Shown one piece after another: positions 13,014 through 25,331 of a stretch of DNA of 64,000 nt. The DNA is taken from the NCBI RefSeq assembly GCF_051020955.1, contig NC_135013.1, positions 29,395,802-29,459,801 on the forward strand, in the 5' to 3' direction. Origin of the DNA: Megalopta genalis (Eukaryota > Arthropoda > Insecta > Hymenoptera > Halictidae). Every line of letters starts with the position of its first letter. Position 1 is the first letter of the stretch. Made by a program: the position numbers and the translations under genes. Below the pieces are notes generated by a model that had not been told where the DNA came from, did not search any database, and saw only the letters and a program-made list of their open reading frames with translations.

Positions 13014-13191
13014 ACTATTATATCATGTTCGTATATTATACATATATTATGAAAGTAATTTCTTTTCTTTCATTCTACTAATTACTTCCACTAATAAGGT
13101 CTTATTATGTAATCTAATAATAAACACATATCGTTAGTTATTTACATACATATATTTACAACTTTAAAATAGATAGACAGTAGTCTCTGCT

Positions 13192-13981
13192 TCATGATCT
13201 TTGCGAGCTGTCCGGGTTTTGTGACTGAGGAGCTTTTCCAGTCTAGAAAAATGAAATTACATAGTACAGAGAAATCAAGCTTCATTCCTAATTCAATGAA
13301 TTGATCAGTATACTTACACTTTGAATTCTATTCATTTGGTCTAAAGCATGTGGTAGCAATGGTCGTACACTATTAATTTCCATAGCAGTTAAATGATCCA
13401 ATTTTGCATGCAACCCCTCACTTTTTAAAAAAGCATCTATGGATGTGCGTAGCTTGGACATCCTCATATCCCATATATCCTACAACATATTATTACATTT
13501 TAACATAAAATATGAATACGGTGGCAACAAAAAAGTTTGATATCTTTATTACCTTTATTGCTGTCCTTATCACATCAGAATCAGGTATGTCATCGCTACC
13601 ATGGCTCAATAAAAGTTGTGCCTCGTCCATATAATGATTGCTAGGCATTTTGGTAAACAATCTAGGAACATGTAAATTTAAAATGCAAAGAAGTACTGTT
13701 TTTCTGACAGAACGGAACAAGAACGTTCCGACTTACTTCGATAATTTTTCCTCTTCTTTCGCCTCGTTCAATATATCCGCGTTCATCCATTCCTGATTAA
13801 TAATTCGACACTTCTGTTGCTGTTTGAGATTCACTGCCAACCAGATGGGAACTCTGACAGGTAGACCAGCACGAAACGGTCCTATCGATCCCGATATCAA
13901 ATGAATCGTGTCGAAATTGAAATTCGGCACTATCGAAACCAACTCCTTTTCACCAAAAAACTCTACTTCACTCGGATCCAT
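13192..13981 (-). CDS. GINS2: GINS complex subunit 2 (Psf2)
   Basis: Four exons on the minus strand: 13737-13981, 13553-13661, 13318-13479 and 13192-13242. They sum to 567 nt, or 188 residues, close to the usual 185 of the family. The start MDPSEVEFFGEKELVSIVPN and the motif GLPVRVPIWLAVNLKQQQKC are characteristic of Psf2. The third exon gives DIWDMRMSKLR and LDHLTAMEIN, the conserved helical C-terminal part. GINS is the Sld5-Psf1-Psf2-Psf3 tetramer that joins Cdc45 and MCM2-7 in the replicative helicase in the nucleus. The gene is convergent with TRAF4 and lies upstream in the same orientation as the adenosine receptor, with no sign of linked function. The start is the only ATG that gives the conserved N-terminus. 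Confidence 0.96.
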
Positions 13982-14824
13982 AATTATCGGCCCCTATTCG
14001 TCCATTAATTGTTAAACCAGATTATTCTTACTCCGAACAGTTCAACATCTTGCACTCACATCGGTCGCAGCTGCGCGACCATGCGCGACTATATGTTTTT
14101 GGCGGGAAACGAACGACGTGCCATGTTTGAAACGCTACCTGTTGCTAACTACGCTAACTTCAAATGCGTTCAAAACGCAAGCGCAAAGTAACCGCTACAG
14201 TATTTACGAGTTTCGAAATGAACACACAAGTCCAAAGCTATTGCAATGGAATTAATTCGCAATGAAACGAGCCACATGCTCCTAAACCTAAAAATGCAAC
14301 TACATATTTTCAAGCAACGTCGCGTTAGGTAGTAACAGTTAACAACATTCCCACCGAAATATGGATGACAATTTTTATGACATTTATTTTGCTTCATTTT
14401 CGATACACAGTGTATACGGAATGAACATTAATACACGAACAACCATGTACGTCAATTTTTGCTGAAACTGTTGAAAATGCAATTATGCTTTCGCTTGTCG
14501 AAGTTTCTTTAAAACATCGAACGATCTCCTTCATGCGTAGGTTCAAATGTAATTCGTATCAGAGATCACGGCCTTTGGTTATGTTACAGATATGATGTTA
14601 CAGATATGTTATTAAACAATCTTCTAGTTGTCAACGGTACGATCGACAAACAACAAATCGCCTTACTAAAAACATAGTCGCGAAATAATTATTACTCGAT
14701 CTCGGTAAAAAAGTGAATGAATTATTCTCGCTACTCTAATCGTGTTAATGTCCTTATAACGTTACGGCTTGACACAGCACACTCATAGCATTCAAGATTA
14801 GCGACGGAGTGCGGAGAAACATAA

Positions 14825-14848
14825 TCTCAAAAAACGTGATCAGTCAAA
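14825..14848 (+). repeat. 24-bp direct repeat, left member
   Basis: The 24-mer beginning TCTCAAAAAACGTGATCAGT recurs exactly at 15733-15756, so the two members bracket foldback element copy A. This is too long for a usual target-site duplication. Confidence 0.8.
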
Positions 14849-14861
14849 GGATTAAAGAATT

Positions 14862-15738
14862 GGGCATTAAAGAATTGACCAAGGTTACAGGATTGTTCAG
14901 GAGAATCTACTGCATCGATTGTATATAAAAAACGTAGATAATAACGCTACAAAACATAATTAATTGCTTGCTAAAGTTTCCTAAGTTATTATGTTAATTA
15001 ATTGTGTTTTGCATTATTTTTGTGTGTCTTTTTCCACACGATATGAATACAGCAGATTCTCCTGAACAGTTCTGTGCCCTTGGTTAATTATCTTTTGCTC
15101 CAATTGTGCTATAATTAATGTTTCTCGGTGACCTGTATAGCGGTAAAATCGCGAACTAAATCAGAAAGAATATACGAACAAAAATAATATGATATCTTAA
15201 AAATTGTGGACCAAAAAATATTTAAAGGACACAGAAATATCCAGCAGAATTTCCTACATCCATATATGTTAAAAACATTTAAAAAATTACGTTATTAACT
15301 TTCTACAAATGATTCTTACCGTTTTCTCGATAAGAGACTATTAAAAACGGCACGAATTATTTGCTGTTTAAAATATAAAAATAGCGCCATTCACCGTAGT
15401 GGCAAAACGCTGATACTGCTAGATAAATTTACCCTTCGAGTGATTATCCACTAGAAATGCGTAGTAGCGCCACCTGGCGGTTTCTATCGGAATTAAATTT
15501 GGCAATGGTTTCTGCCTATTTCTCCCGAAAAACTGCACGGTCGATAATTCTTCTACGAGTTTGAGCGTTTTGCCACTACGTCCAGTGGCGCTGTTTCGAC
15601 ATTTTCAGGAACAGATGAATCGTGCCGTATTTAACATAGTATCTTATGATAGAAGCGGCAAGAATCACTTGTACCCGTTATTTCAAACAATAAATAAACT
15701 TTTTTGTACGATATCGATGCTGGAGAATTCTCTCTCAA
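14862..15738 (+). repeat. Foldback repeat, copy A
   Basis: About 0.88 kb, closely similar to 17979-18885 in the same orientation. It contains nested inverted repeats. A left terminal block (TTCAGGAGAATCTACTGCAT) is inverted at about 15055-15090 (GCAGATTCTCCTGAACAG) and again, imperfectly, near the right end (ATCGATGCTGGAGAATTCTC). The motif AGCGCCATTCACCGTAGTGG near 15385 is inverted near 15575. No open frame of interest is present. It is probably a non-autonomous foldback DNA element. It lies 3' of the receptor gene. Confidence 0.75.
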
Positions 15739-15756
15739 AAAACGTGATCAGTCAAA
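15733..15756 (+). repeat. 24-bp direct repeat, right member
   Basis: Exact partner of 14825-14848. It sits where copy A departs from copy B, whose right terminus instead continues as GAGTTCTCTGAACATTTCTG. Confidence 0.8.
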
Positions 15757-15989
15757 TGTTCGCAGTCTTAATGCAAGATCGTAGTAGTGTAATAAAATAT
15801 GCCTAACAATTTGTACGGGATTTGCAATGAGTATTAACATCAGGTCTCGGAATATCATACGTCGAACTAACGCTAACATCGAAAATACGTTCTGCGCTTG
15901 TTTCAATCACATGCGAATTGTCTATGTATATCGGGCATGCACGATCTATCGCCAACGATTATCGTTGACGATCAAGGATAAGAAGACTG

Positions 15990-18900
15990 TCAGCCTTCGT
16001 CCTTGCGCTCTATCGTTCCTTCGTCCGTTATCTCGCGAACAGAATCCACGTGATTCACGTCCACCTCGATCACAAAAATTGACGCGGGCGGTGTTTCCTC
16101 TACTCGATTAATTTCTGCCGTAAGTAACGGCATCATAGGCTTGTAGGTCTGCAGTTCCATCGAGGACACGCAAGAAGGTGCCCTCGACAAGCTCGAGTCG
16201 ATCCGATCGTTCACGTAATTGTCGCTCTCGCTTCGGCGATCCTCGTTGCTGTTTTGGCTGACGTTATCGTTGCTACAACCGTCCGCCTCCTGCTTATCGC
16301 TATGCGACGAACTCGACCCATCGTTCGCCTCCGACATAACCTCCTTTTCGCGAATCGACGCGTTCCTGGACATAGCCGTGGGTTTGCATCTTACGTCGGT
16401 CACCTGTATGGGAAACGACGCATTATTACCGATCGCTGATAAGATAATGTATATTTCCAATAAACAGTGGGAGCACAGATAAAATATCGCAACATTATCG
16501 GAACTGCAGAAAACTTGCAGCTGTTGAGTACTGATAGGCGACAGGATCGTTAAAGAGGAATTTTATTCATCTCGAATTTAACGTCACTGCTGTCTGAAGT
16601 CGAAATAATTTAGAGCACACTAATTTTGTACAGTTTTTAATTATTATTGGACGTATCGATTGATTGAAAATGCAAATGACACCTGACCTGGCGCAACAAA
16701 CTGGATCGCTGATTCCTAGCAGACAATCCAGCCTGCCTCTGCAATTGCCTCTGCGAACCGACTAACGATCCTCGATCATGGATCACGCTGACCACGCTGG
16801 ACTTCACGTCGCTGTTAGGAAAAAGAAGCTTCCACATGAAGTTCTTCAGCGCCGCCCGAAAGTCCTTCAGATGATAGGCGTACAGCAAAGGGTTCCCGGC
16901 CGAGTTCAAATGCGACAGGATGATGCAGAAGTGCATCAGAATGTCGTTCACCTTGCAGCGGGGACAGAAAGCCATCACGCAGTTGATCGTGTACAGGGGA
17001 AACCAGCAAATGATGAAAAAGATCACGATGCGGGAGAGATTCTGCGTGGCCTTGACTTCGCGTTTGCGAGCCGCGCCGAGGAGACGCAGCATCGGACCAG
17101 TCGTCGTTTGGTTCCCAATGCGACGACCAGGATTCATCGTTACTATTTGCTGTAACTGTTCACGTATTATTATTCAACCAAACAAACGGGCTGCAATTCT
17201 TAACGAAAAAAAGAATAAATTAAATCGAAATAAAATTTGTTAACACTTCCACGACCGCGCTGGAAACCTCAACAATTTTCATAAAATTAAAATATTTCAT
17301 TCGATTAAACAAAAATTACGAAGCAAACTTATATGACATCGATTACTTCTTCAGCATTCATACCTCTTGCAAATCTTAATAAAATTAAGCGATCATTTTT
17401 AATTTTTCATTAATCATCCATTCGGTCGTCAATCGACTGAATTTAAAACGGGGAGATCTTCCCGTTCGGTTGGCTAAGTGTTAACTCCCATCCGTTCTTC
17501 GTTTCTTCGAGTTCTTCTGCATTTCGGTGTTAGATCGTTACAGTGGAACGATACGTGATTCTCGTAAATTATTTTTATTGGAAAAGAGAAATTTTTCAGA
17601 AGCACTCGGAGATGTGACAAATTGTCACAAGCAACGGATGAGTATTATAAAATTAAAGTTAATTATTGGTAAAAATTGTAGAGCTTGTACAAGTTTATTT
17701 TTTTAGGTGAATTAACTGTTTCACACGCAGTCTACAATATTTAATACTTCCATCGATTAAAGAACAAAAATCTGAGAAGATTATTCATTATTCATGCATT
17801 TTCGTACATCAGGACCTATAGCATAGATTTTCATAACTATGTCTATATAAGGCTTTTTAAAAAGTGACCCAGTTACGTGCACACAAACACTATCACCACA
17901 TAGTGGTAGACGCCAGAACTAAATTTCTCTATATACGCTATGCAGGGTCGCCGAAAAACATTAATTGTGGCATTATCAGGGCATTAAAGAATTGATCAAG
18001 GTTACAGGATTGTTCAGAAGAATCTACTGCATCGATTTTACATAAAAAACGTACATAATAACGCTATAAAACATAATTAATTGCTTCCTGAAGTTTCCTA
18101 AGTTATTATGTTAATTGATTGTGTTTTGCATTTTTTTTGTGTGCTTTTTCCACATGATATGGATACAGCAGATTCTTCTGAACAGTTCTGTGCCCTTGGT
18201 TAATTATCTTTTGCTCCAATTGTGCCATAATTAATATTTCTCGGTGACCTGTATAGCGGTAAAATCGCGAACTAAATCAGAAAGAATAAACGAACAAAAA
18301 TAATATGATATCTTAAAAATTGTGGACCAAAAAATATTTTAAGGACACAGAAATATTCAGCGGAATTTTCTACATCCATATATGTTAAAAACATTTAAAA
18401 AATTACGTTATTAACTTTCTACAAATGATTCTTACCGTTTTCTCGATAAGAGACTGTATTAAAAACGGCACGAATTATTTGCTGCTTAAAATATAAAAAT
18501 AGCGCCATTGACCGTAGTGGCAAAATGCTGAAACTGCTAGACAAATTTACCCTTCGAGTGATTATCCACTAGAAATGCGTAGTAGCGCCACCTGGTGGTT
18601 TCTATCGAAATTAAATTTGGCAATGGTTTCTGCCTATTTCTCACAGATGGCGTGATAGTTCTCCCGAAAAACTGCACGGTCGATAATTCGTCTACGAGTT
18701 TGAGCGTTTCGCCACTACGTCCAGTGGCGCTATTTCGACATTTTCAGGAACAGATGAATCGTGCCATATTTAACATAACATCTTACGATAGAAGCGGCAA
18801 GAATAATTTGTACCCGTTATTTCAAACAATAAATAAACTTTTTTGTACGATATAGATGCTGAAGAGTTCTCTGAACATTTCTGTACCCTCGAAATATTCT

Positions 18901-21900
18901 GTGCACGTTAAATTTCCCAGATAACAAAGATTGAAGTTTCCGAAAACACAAAACTACGCATATTTTTAGTGTATTAAGTCATCCGAAAAATTCTGCAGTT
19001 TCTCACTGTTTTGCAAATAAACAAAGAAGTAGTTAGAGAAGAGAAATTTTTCTATCATCGAACAGATTGCAAACAATCTCATTTAACAAAATGAAGATTA
19101 TCCGAATGAATAGAGTTTTGTGTGTATTGTTTGAACATTGTTTCCTTAGATCTTATCATGAATCTTTTAGGATTATCTTCCCGCCAATTATGGTGGCTCT
19201 AAGAACACACTTAGCTTTCATCGTGCGCAGATGCATAGGTCATTTAGGAAACTTTCATGGACCGTCCTGCACAGATCGTTCCACCGTGGAAGCATGAAAG
19301 TCTGACTAATACGTGTCATCAATAACACGAGCGCTAAGTTTCCAGTAAGTAATGCGAGCGCTATCAGGGTCGTTGATTTAGTTGGAAAAGTCGTCGGATG
19401 AAGAGAGGACGACGTGACATAACCAAGAAAAATGAGGCGCAGGATGTGCGGTAAATTCTTCCTAATTTTCCTTCGTCTTGTAAACAAAAATGGACAATTT
19501 GGGAAGATGAGAGATAGGATTATTCGAACCTTGCATAACAGGATTATTATTATAGGATTATTATTATATTATTAATAGGATTATTCGTTTTTATAATCGT
19601 CAATCGGCAACTCGAATAATCGTATCTCCTCTTCCTAAATTGTCCATTTTTGTTTGCAAGCTGAAGGAAAGTTGGGAAGAATTTACTGTATTGCGAATCG
19701 AACCGTACAAATCGTCGCAAAGAAGAATTTCATTCTAGAAAATCATTGGCGGAAGTAAAGAGGGGCTCGCAAACGTGTATCGCCTCTTCGTTTAATTCGT
19801 TGTCATGTTTACGAACCGTCAACGCGTACATTTACGATCAACCGTCTCACCTGTTTTACGACCACTCTGTATATATGGGCGTAGAAGGCTGCAATTATTA
19901 GCGCTGGGAAGATGATCGTGGCGAAGTAGAGGAACACTAGGTAATCGTAATCCATCACCTCGGTGAAGATGCATTTCTCGTTCGATTTCTTGCCGGTGTT
20001 CCAGCCTAACAGCGGCAGAAAACCGACCAGCGTCCCGGCGACCCAGCACAGGCAAATTATACCTGCAATTAGACGGGGAGTTATCATTGCTGTCGTCAGT
20101 TTTTGTAAGCGGTCCTTCGCAGCCAGCGTTTGCAAACGATTCGAACAGGATTCGATCGTATACGCCGCCGCAAAAGTAATGGTGCAACTTTTATTCTTTT
20201 TCTCCTAACGCAGAAATAAATGTCCGTTTTTTTTCTAGCTGCTGCAATGGTTTATCAAAAAAAAAAAGAAAAACAATTGCGTACGAGGGATAGGTCCTCT
20301 GCAGCAAAAAGTGATAGTGCGGAAAGTCGGTCAACGGTACCGTCGATAGGAGCGCACGTGAACATTATCGATTGCAGAGCAGGGTAATAAACGCACCTTT
20401 TTCGTTCGCCAGAGAGATGGTATCAGTCAGCGTGGTCGTAATTAAAATCACTCGAGCCATAAACAGGCGAAATGCTTGAATTAATCACGACCATCCGATC
20501 AGCAGAATGAGGAACGCGTAGCCCAGCAATTAATTCTTCCGCGGATTGTCTTCAATTTATAATGGCAGCGGCACGAATTGCAAGCCATTCCCTTTTTATT
20601 TCATCGAATTAAGCTTCACGAATGTAACGTGACGTTCGGTCGCTTTTCATTTTTATACATTTAAAGTAGGAACGACGAAGTCTCATTCAGCCTTCTCGCA
20701 ATAAAAAGTATCAAAAATATACTATTTCTTGTATAATATTAAGACGCAAGGAATAATAAATATTTTATATAATAGGAATAGTAATAATGAAAAATAATAA
20801 ATATATATGTTTATATACATTAATAAATAAATATATAGAAATATAATTATATATATAAATATATAAGTTAATATATATTATATATATTTATATACATATA
20901 TTTTTTAATCTCTTGTCGTTCTTTAACGAATCTAACTCGTAACAGAGTTTTTCTAGTAAGAACCCGTTAATTACAAATGTCATTCCGTTCTTTTAAATTG
21001 GAATAAAATTCTGTTCTATTCACCACAATATTTAAGAATTCAAGGAAACGTAGGCACACAATGAACATAAATTTTCTTCTGTTTCTAAGAAATAATTATA
21101 ATCGTGAAACAACCGGTCATCGTAACTGTGAAGAAAATGATACGACAAGGGCAATGAACACCATCGATATCTTGTTGGTCAAAAGACTTAGTCCTTTCAA
21201 AAATTGAATATTCGACCAAGAATAGCAATATTTCCGTACGACGTTACTCGACTCGCTGTGATTTTCTTATTTCGCGATTCCCTGTACAGAAACACGTGTG
21301 CAAGGATACGATTTCCATCATCAATGGAAGATAGAAGGGCGAAGAGAAGGGACAGTCCTTCGGGAAATCGAACGAATGGGCATCGGATAGATGCATTTCA
21401 CGTGTCCCGGTATTTTTGAAGTTCTTTCGATGATTCGTCTATTTTGCAATGACACTGCGAGCGGACTACGAAAATTTTCTTAACATTGAAAATCTACAGG
21501 AATAAAAATCGGACAAGTTTCTCCAATTTATTACCGTCGCCAATTATTTGAATTTACTCGTGGCGACAGGCGATTACAGTAAATTCTCCTTAACTTTCCT
21601 AAAGCTTGTAAAAGAATGGACAATTTATACGATTATTTATCGCACCCCGTTTTTATAATTGTTGACAATCGGTAACTATAAAAATCTCCTCTTCCCAAAC
21701 TGTCCATTTTTGTGTACGATCTGAAGGAAAATAATAGAGGAAGGAAAATTAATAATAATATATTTACTGTATATTCTAATTCCGACAGAAACCTCGACGA
21801 CAGTTCCGAGCAAAGACAGCTGTAATCGGAGACGAACGAGGATCGAAATCAGCGCAAGTGATGCGAGTCAATCGCATCGAGGACCAGCTAAAAATTCGCG

Positions 21901-24900
21901 GGATCGACCGACGAGTATGGATATCTTACCGTTGCACAATCCAACGAACCAGTTGTAACAGCGTTTCCCAGAAGACCCGCGCGCGCATTCGTTTAATTAA
22001 ACAGAGACGGACAACATTCACGGGCAATTATAATTTGTAATATAGTTTACCCAGGGGGGGTCCGTCACGTGTGCGACCGGATTCGCGCGAGCGCTTTCCC
22101 ATCGAAATCGCCCGATATGTTTGGCGTTTCGTTTCGATAATGAAAAGAACATAACATGGGATTTAACACTAGATTTACGGGGCACAAAAAAACAGCTGTT
22201 TTATATTAGTTTATAAAAGTAACAATAAGACATTCATTCTGACTTTGAACAAGCGTTATTGTAACATTCGCCGTGATATTCGCAGAATTAACGCTAGATT
22301 TACGGAGCACAAAAAGACAGCTGTTTTATGTTAGTTTATAAAAGTAATGATAAGACATTCATTCTGATTTTGAACAAGCGTTATTGTAACATTCGCCGTG
22401 ATATATAAATTGAATAAATAACTGATAAATGTATCTTTATGACATGAATGATCGTAAATTAAAAAATTAGTGACCCGCCATTTTGACGGGTTCCGTAAAT
22501 CTAGTGTTAAAGCGAAATGTTAATTTTTAAAGTAATATTTCGCGCGACAAGCCTCGTTGGTGTAATCTCGAAATAACAGTTGTCTAGTTTTTATACGCCT
22601 CGAACGAGAAGTATCACTCGTGAGAACTGAATTAAAAGAACATTTAAAAAAGTTATATTGTTCTAGAATTTTGGCGGCCGTAAAGAGAAATCTTTTAATT
22701 TAGTTCGCTATTCCAGGACCATGGAGTAAAAAATTACGACTAGAAAATTTGCAGTACACATTTTTGACACATTGCGCTATTGATTTATTAAAAAAAAATT
22801 GTTCTTTTTTGACCCGCTACGCGAGAATCCACCCCTCGAGCGGACAGTTTCCCTTTTTACGCTAAAATCATATTTCACTCGAAGCGTATAAAAACTAGGC
22901 AACCGTTATTTTTCAATATATATATATTTTCGTATAATCTCGAGATTATTCCAATAATACTTCTCGCGTGAAATATTATTTAAAAAATTGATATCTCATT
23001 TATATGCTTTCTTAGAAGTTACCTTAACGCTTGTAATAGTATGTCGTCGCGATGGATCATAAAATCATTGTTAGAAGTGAGATAAGAGTATGTTGTTGTT
23101 GGCTTGCTGGAAAATAGATGGCTGTTCGAAACGTGGATCGTGTTTCCCTGCGACGTAAATTAATAACTTCCCGGCGGTAAATGCATTAGCGATAACTTCT
23201 CGGAGACATAATCTCTTTCATATCTCGGACTAATAACCGACCTTTAAGTACAAAATTGTACAGTTTTTTTTCCCTCGTTGAACCAGAGTCGTTAAGTGAA
23301 CGGTATCGTTCGATCGTCCGTTAATCGCAAGATGAAAAAGTTCGAAATAGAACATAATCGAAGAATGACGTTTCGTCGACCGCAATGAGATTACTGCGAG
23401 GGTCGTGTTGGGAATTAATTTCGCGAAACGCGCCACCGAACGTCTTATTTACCAAGAACAGGCGCACCACCTGTTGCCAGTTGTCGCCGCGATTACTTTC
23501 CGCGATTCTGCATCGTTTTCCGTCCCATTTAAAATCGCTGGCTTCTTGCTCGCGACGTTAACGCGCCTTTTTCGTAAATCGTTTACATACACGGCTACGC
23601 TGAACGAGAGGCCGGAGCCTCGGACAATGTCACCTGAGAGGTTGCATTGGCACAATGTTGTCCAATCAGTCGTGACAGGGCACGAATCTCCGTGCTCTAA
23701 TGCATTCCGAGACGTGACAGACATTCGTTATTGTCGCGTCTGTTTACGATCGAAACAAGCGGAAGATGCGATGCTACGGCGACTCGAGATTCTCGCGACA
23801 ATCCTTCGAATTTACCAAAAATTATATCGAGGCTCCTCGGATGCTTTTGTCGAGCGATATTTAGCGCTAGATTTACGGAACCCGTCAAAATGACGAGTCA
23901 CTAATTTTTTAATTTACGATCATTCATATCGCGAAGATACATTTATGAGTTATTTATTCAATTTATATGTCACGGCGAACGTTACAATAACGCTTGTTCA
24001 AAATCAGAATAGACGTCGTATCGTTACTTTTATAAACTAACATAAAACAGCTGTCTTTTCGTAGTCTTTTTGTGCTCCGTAAATCTAGCGTTAATTCTAG
24101 CGTTAGTTCGCTCGAAGGGTGGATTCTCGTATAGCGGGTCAAAAAAGAACATTTTTTTTTTAATAAATCAATAGCGCAATGTGTCAAAAATGTGTACTGC
24201 AAATTTTCTAGTCGTAATTTTTTACTCCGTGGTCCTGGAATAGCGAACTAAATTAAAAGATTTTTCTTTACGGCCGCCAAAATTCTAGAACAATATAACT
24301 TTTAGTTCTGTATAAAGAAAATGTTCTTTTAATTCAGTTCTCACGAGTGATACTTCTCGTTCGAGGCGTATAAAAACTAGACAACTGTTATTTCGAGATT
24401 ACACCAACGAAACTTGTCGCGCGAAATATTACTTTAAAAATTAACATTTCGCTTTAACACTAGATTTACGGAACCCGTCAAAATAACGGGTCACTAATTT
24501 TTTAATTTACGATCATTCATGTCATAAAGATACATTTATCAGTTATTTATTCAATTTATATATCACGGCGAATGTTACAACAACGCTTGTTCAAAATCAG
24601 AACAGACGTCTTATCGTTACTTTTATAAACTAACATAAAACAGCTGTCTTTTTGTAGTCTTTTTGTGCTCCGTAAATCTAGCGTTAATTCCGCGAAGAAC
24701 GTATGCAGCGTCGGCCACCAAAACCATCGTTCAACGGTGGTTCTGCGAGCTTTCCTAGAAAGTTACCTAAATAACGTAATCCGAGGATCCCCCCTCGAGC
24801 TAACGTTTCCCCGACGCAGCCCCGAAGCGCGACCTAAGCGCGTCCGATTACCGGTCGATCGTCGCGCGTATTACCGAATCGCATAACTCATCCCTTACCT

Positions 24901-25331
24901 ATGGCAGTTTTAGTGCGTACGGTGCGCGAGTATCCCATGGGGTGTAGTATCGCCCAGTAACGATCCACGGACACCGCCACCAGGCAGAAGATGCTGATGG
25001 TGCAGAGGACCATCAGCACGGACACGGTGAACAGGCAAGCATGAAGATTCGTGGGCAACCCTATGCTGGCCAGGATCGCGAAGGGTATCGCGAACAGGCC
25101 GACCAACAAGTCCGCGGTGGCCAGCGAGATGATGTAGTAATTGGTCCGCCGGCGGAGCTTCCTCTCCTTGCTGAACACGATGATCACCAGGCCGTTCCCG
25201 AAGATCGCGCACACCGCCACCAGGATCTCGCAGACGGTGTACAAAGGGTTCAGCTCGGAGCTGGTGGACGCGGTGACGGCGGTCAGAGTGACATTATCGG
25301 CCAGCTCGGTGGTATTCGATGGAAATTCCAT
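15990..25331 (-). CDS. AdoR: Adenosine-type G-protein-coupled receptor
   Basis: Four minus-strand exons: 24899-25331, 19851-20089, 16688-17149 and 15990-16403. They total 1548 nt, or 515 residues. Exon 1 encodes an N-terminus with two N-glycosylation sites (N6, N13), TM1-TM3 (about residues 31-54, 66-90 and 98-121) and the DRY motif at 123-125. Exon 2 encodes TM4-TM5. Exon 3 encodes TM6 with CWFP (272-275) and TM7 with NPLLY (310-314). Exon 4 encodes a long Ser/Asn/Glu-rich tail. The TM6-TM7 block (CWFPLYTINCVMAFCPRC, SHLNSAGNPLLYAY) matches the adenosine A2-type family rather than amine receptors, so extracellular adenosine is the likely ligand and Gs coupling is inferred. The start at 25331 was chosen because the in-frame upstream extension (to 25388) is an Arg/Glu run read from a CT microsatellite. 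Introns 1 (4.8 kb) and 2 (2.7 kb) are full of repeats. Confidence 0.92.
17979..18885 (+). repeat. Foldback repeat, copy B
   Basis: Direct-orientation partner of 14862-15738, lying in intron 2 of the receptor. It retains a fuller right terminus (GATGCTGAAGAGTTCTCTGA then ACATTTCTGTACCCTCG) that is inverted relative to its left end (GGTTACAGGATTGTTCAGAA). The true ends may therefore extend a few bases beyond those given. Confidence 0.75.
19449..19688. repeat. Palindromic TA-flanked MITE copy
   Basis: Both arms are present: GACAATTTGGGAAGA on the left and the inverted CTTCCTAAATTGTCC on the right. It ends in AATTTACTG with TA after it. The centre carries a short GGATTATTATTATA expansion. It lies in intron 2 of the receptor. 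Confidence 0.7.
20740..20895. repeat. TA-rich simple repeat
   Basis: Degenerate TA/TAAA runs in intron 1 of the receptor gene. Confidence 0.8.
21577..21769. repeat. Palindromic TA-flanked MITE copy
   Basis: Begins CAGTAAATTCTCCTTAAC after TA and ends ATTTACTG before TA. Part of the left arm is missing, and the right arm is interrupted by an AATAATA run. It lies in intron 1 of the receptor. Confidence 0.7.
22163..22841. repeat. Left arm of a 2.5-kb inverted repeat
   Basis: The outer part (22163-22510) is bounded by TTAA and inverted termini CACTAGATTTACGG / CCGTAAATCTAGTG, the form expected of a piggyBac-like MITE. It contains a partial internal tandem duplication starting at a second TTAA (22288). 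The inner part (22511-22841) is a further segment that recurs inverted at 24109-24453. The whole lies in receptor intron 1. Confidence 0.8.
22842..23860. other. Spacer between the inverted-repeat arms
   Basis: At 22870-22995 there is a degenerate further copy of part of the right arm (CGTATAAAAACTAGGCAACC, CGCGTGAAATATTATTTAAA), in the same orientation as the right arm. The remaining 860 bp show no transposase or other recognisable coding sequence. A frame at 23405-23893 is open but unlike any family I know. Confidence 0.55.
23861..24094. repeat. piggyBac-like TTAA MITE, solo copy
   Basis: 234 bp bounded by TTAG/TTAA and inverted termini CGCTAGATTTACGG / CCGTAAATCTAGCG. It is the same family as the outer parts of the two inverted-repeat arms and the same length as the right-arm copy. 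It lies directly inside the right arm. Confidence 0.75.
24109..24687. repeat. Right arm of a 2.5-kb inverted repeat
   Basis: Reverse-complement counterpart of 22163-22841. The inner segment is 24109-24453, and the outer TTAA-bounded 234-bp MITE is 24454-24687. The tandem duplication seen in the left arm is absent here, so the arms have diverged since they formed. Confidence 0.8.

Larger units (their letters stand above)
13982..15989. other. Intergenic region between GINS2 and the adenosine receptor
   Basis: About 2 kb. The first 880 bp hold no recognisable gene and include the probable GINS2 promoter. The rest is dominated by foldback element copy A (14862-15738) and its 24-bp flanking direct repeats. 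No coding sequence was identified. Confidence 0.6.

Noticed and set aside
23405..23893. 162-codon frame inside the inverted repeat, considered as a transposase
   Set aside because: It has no catalytic or DNA-binding motif and runs into the MITE at 23861. It is unlikely to be coding.
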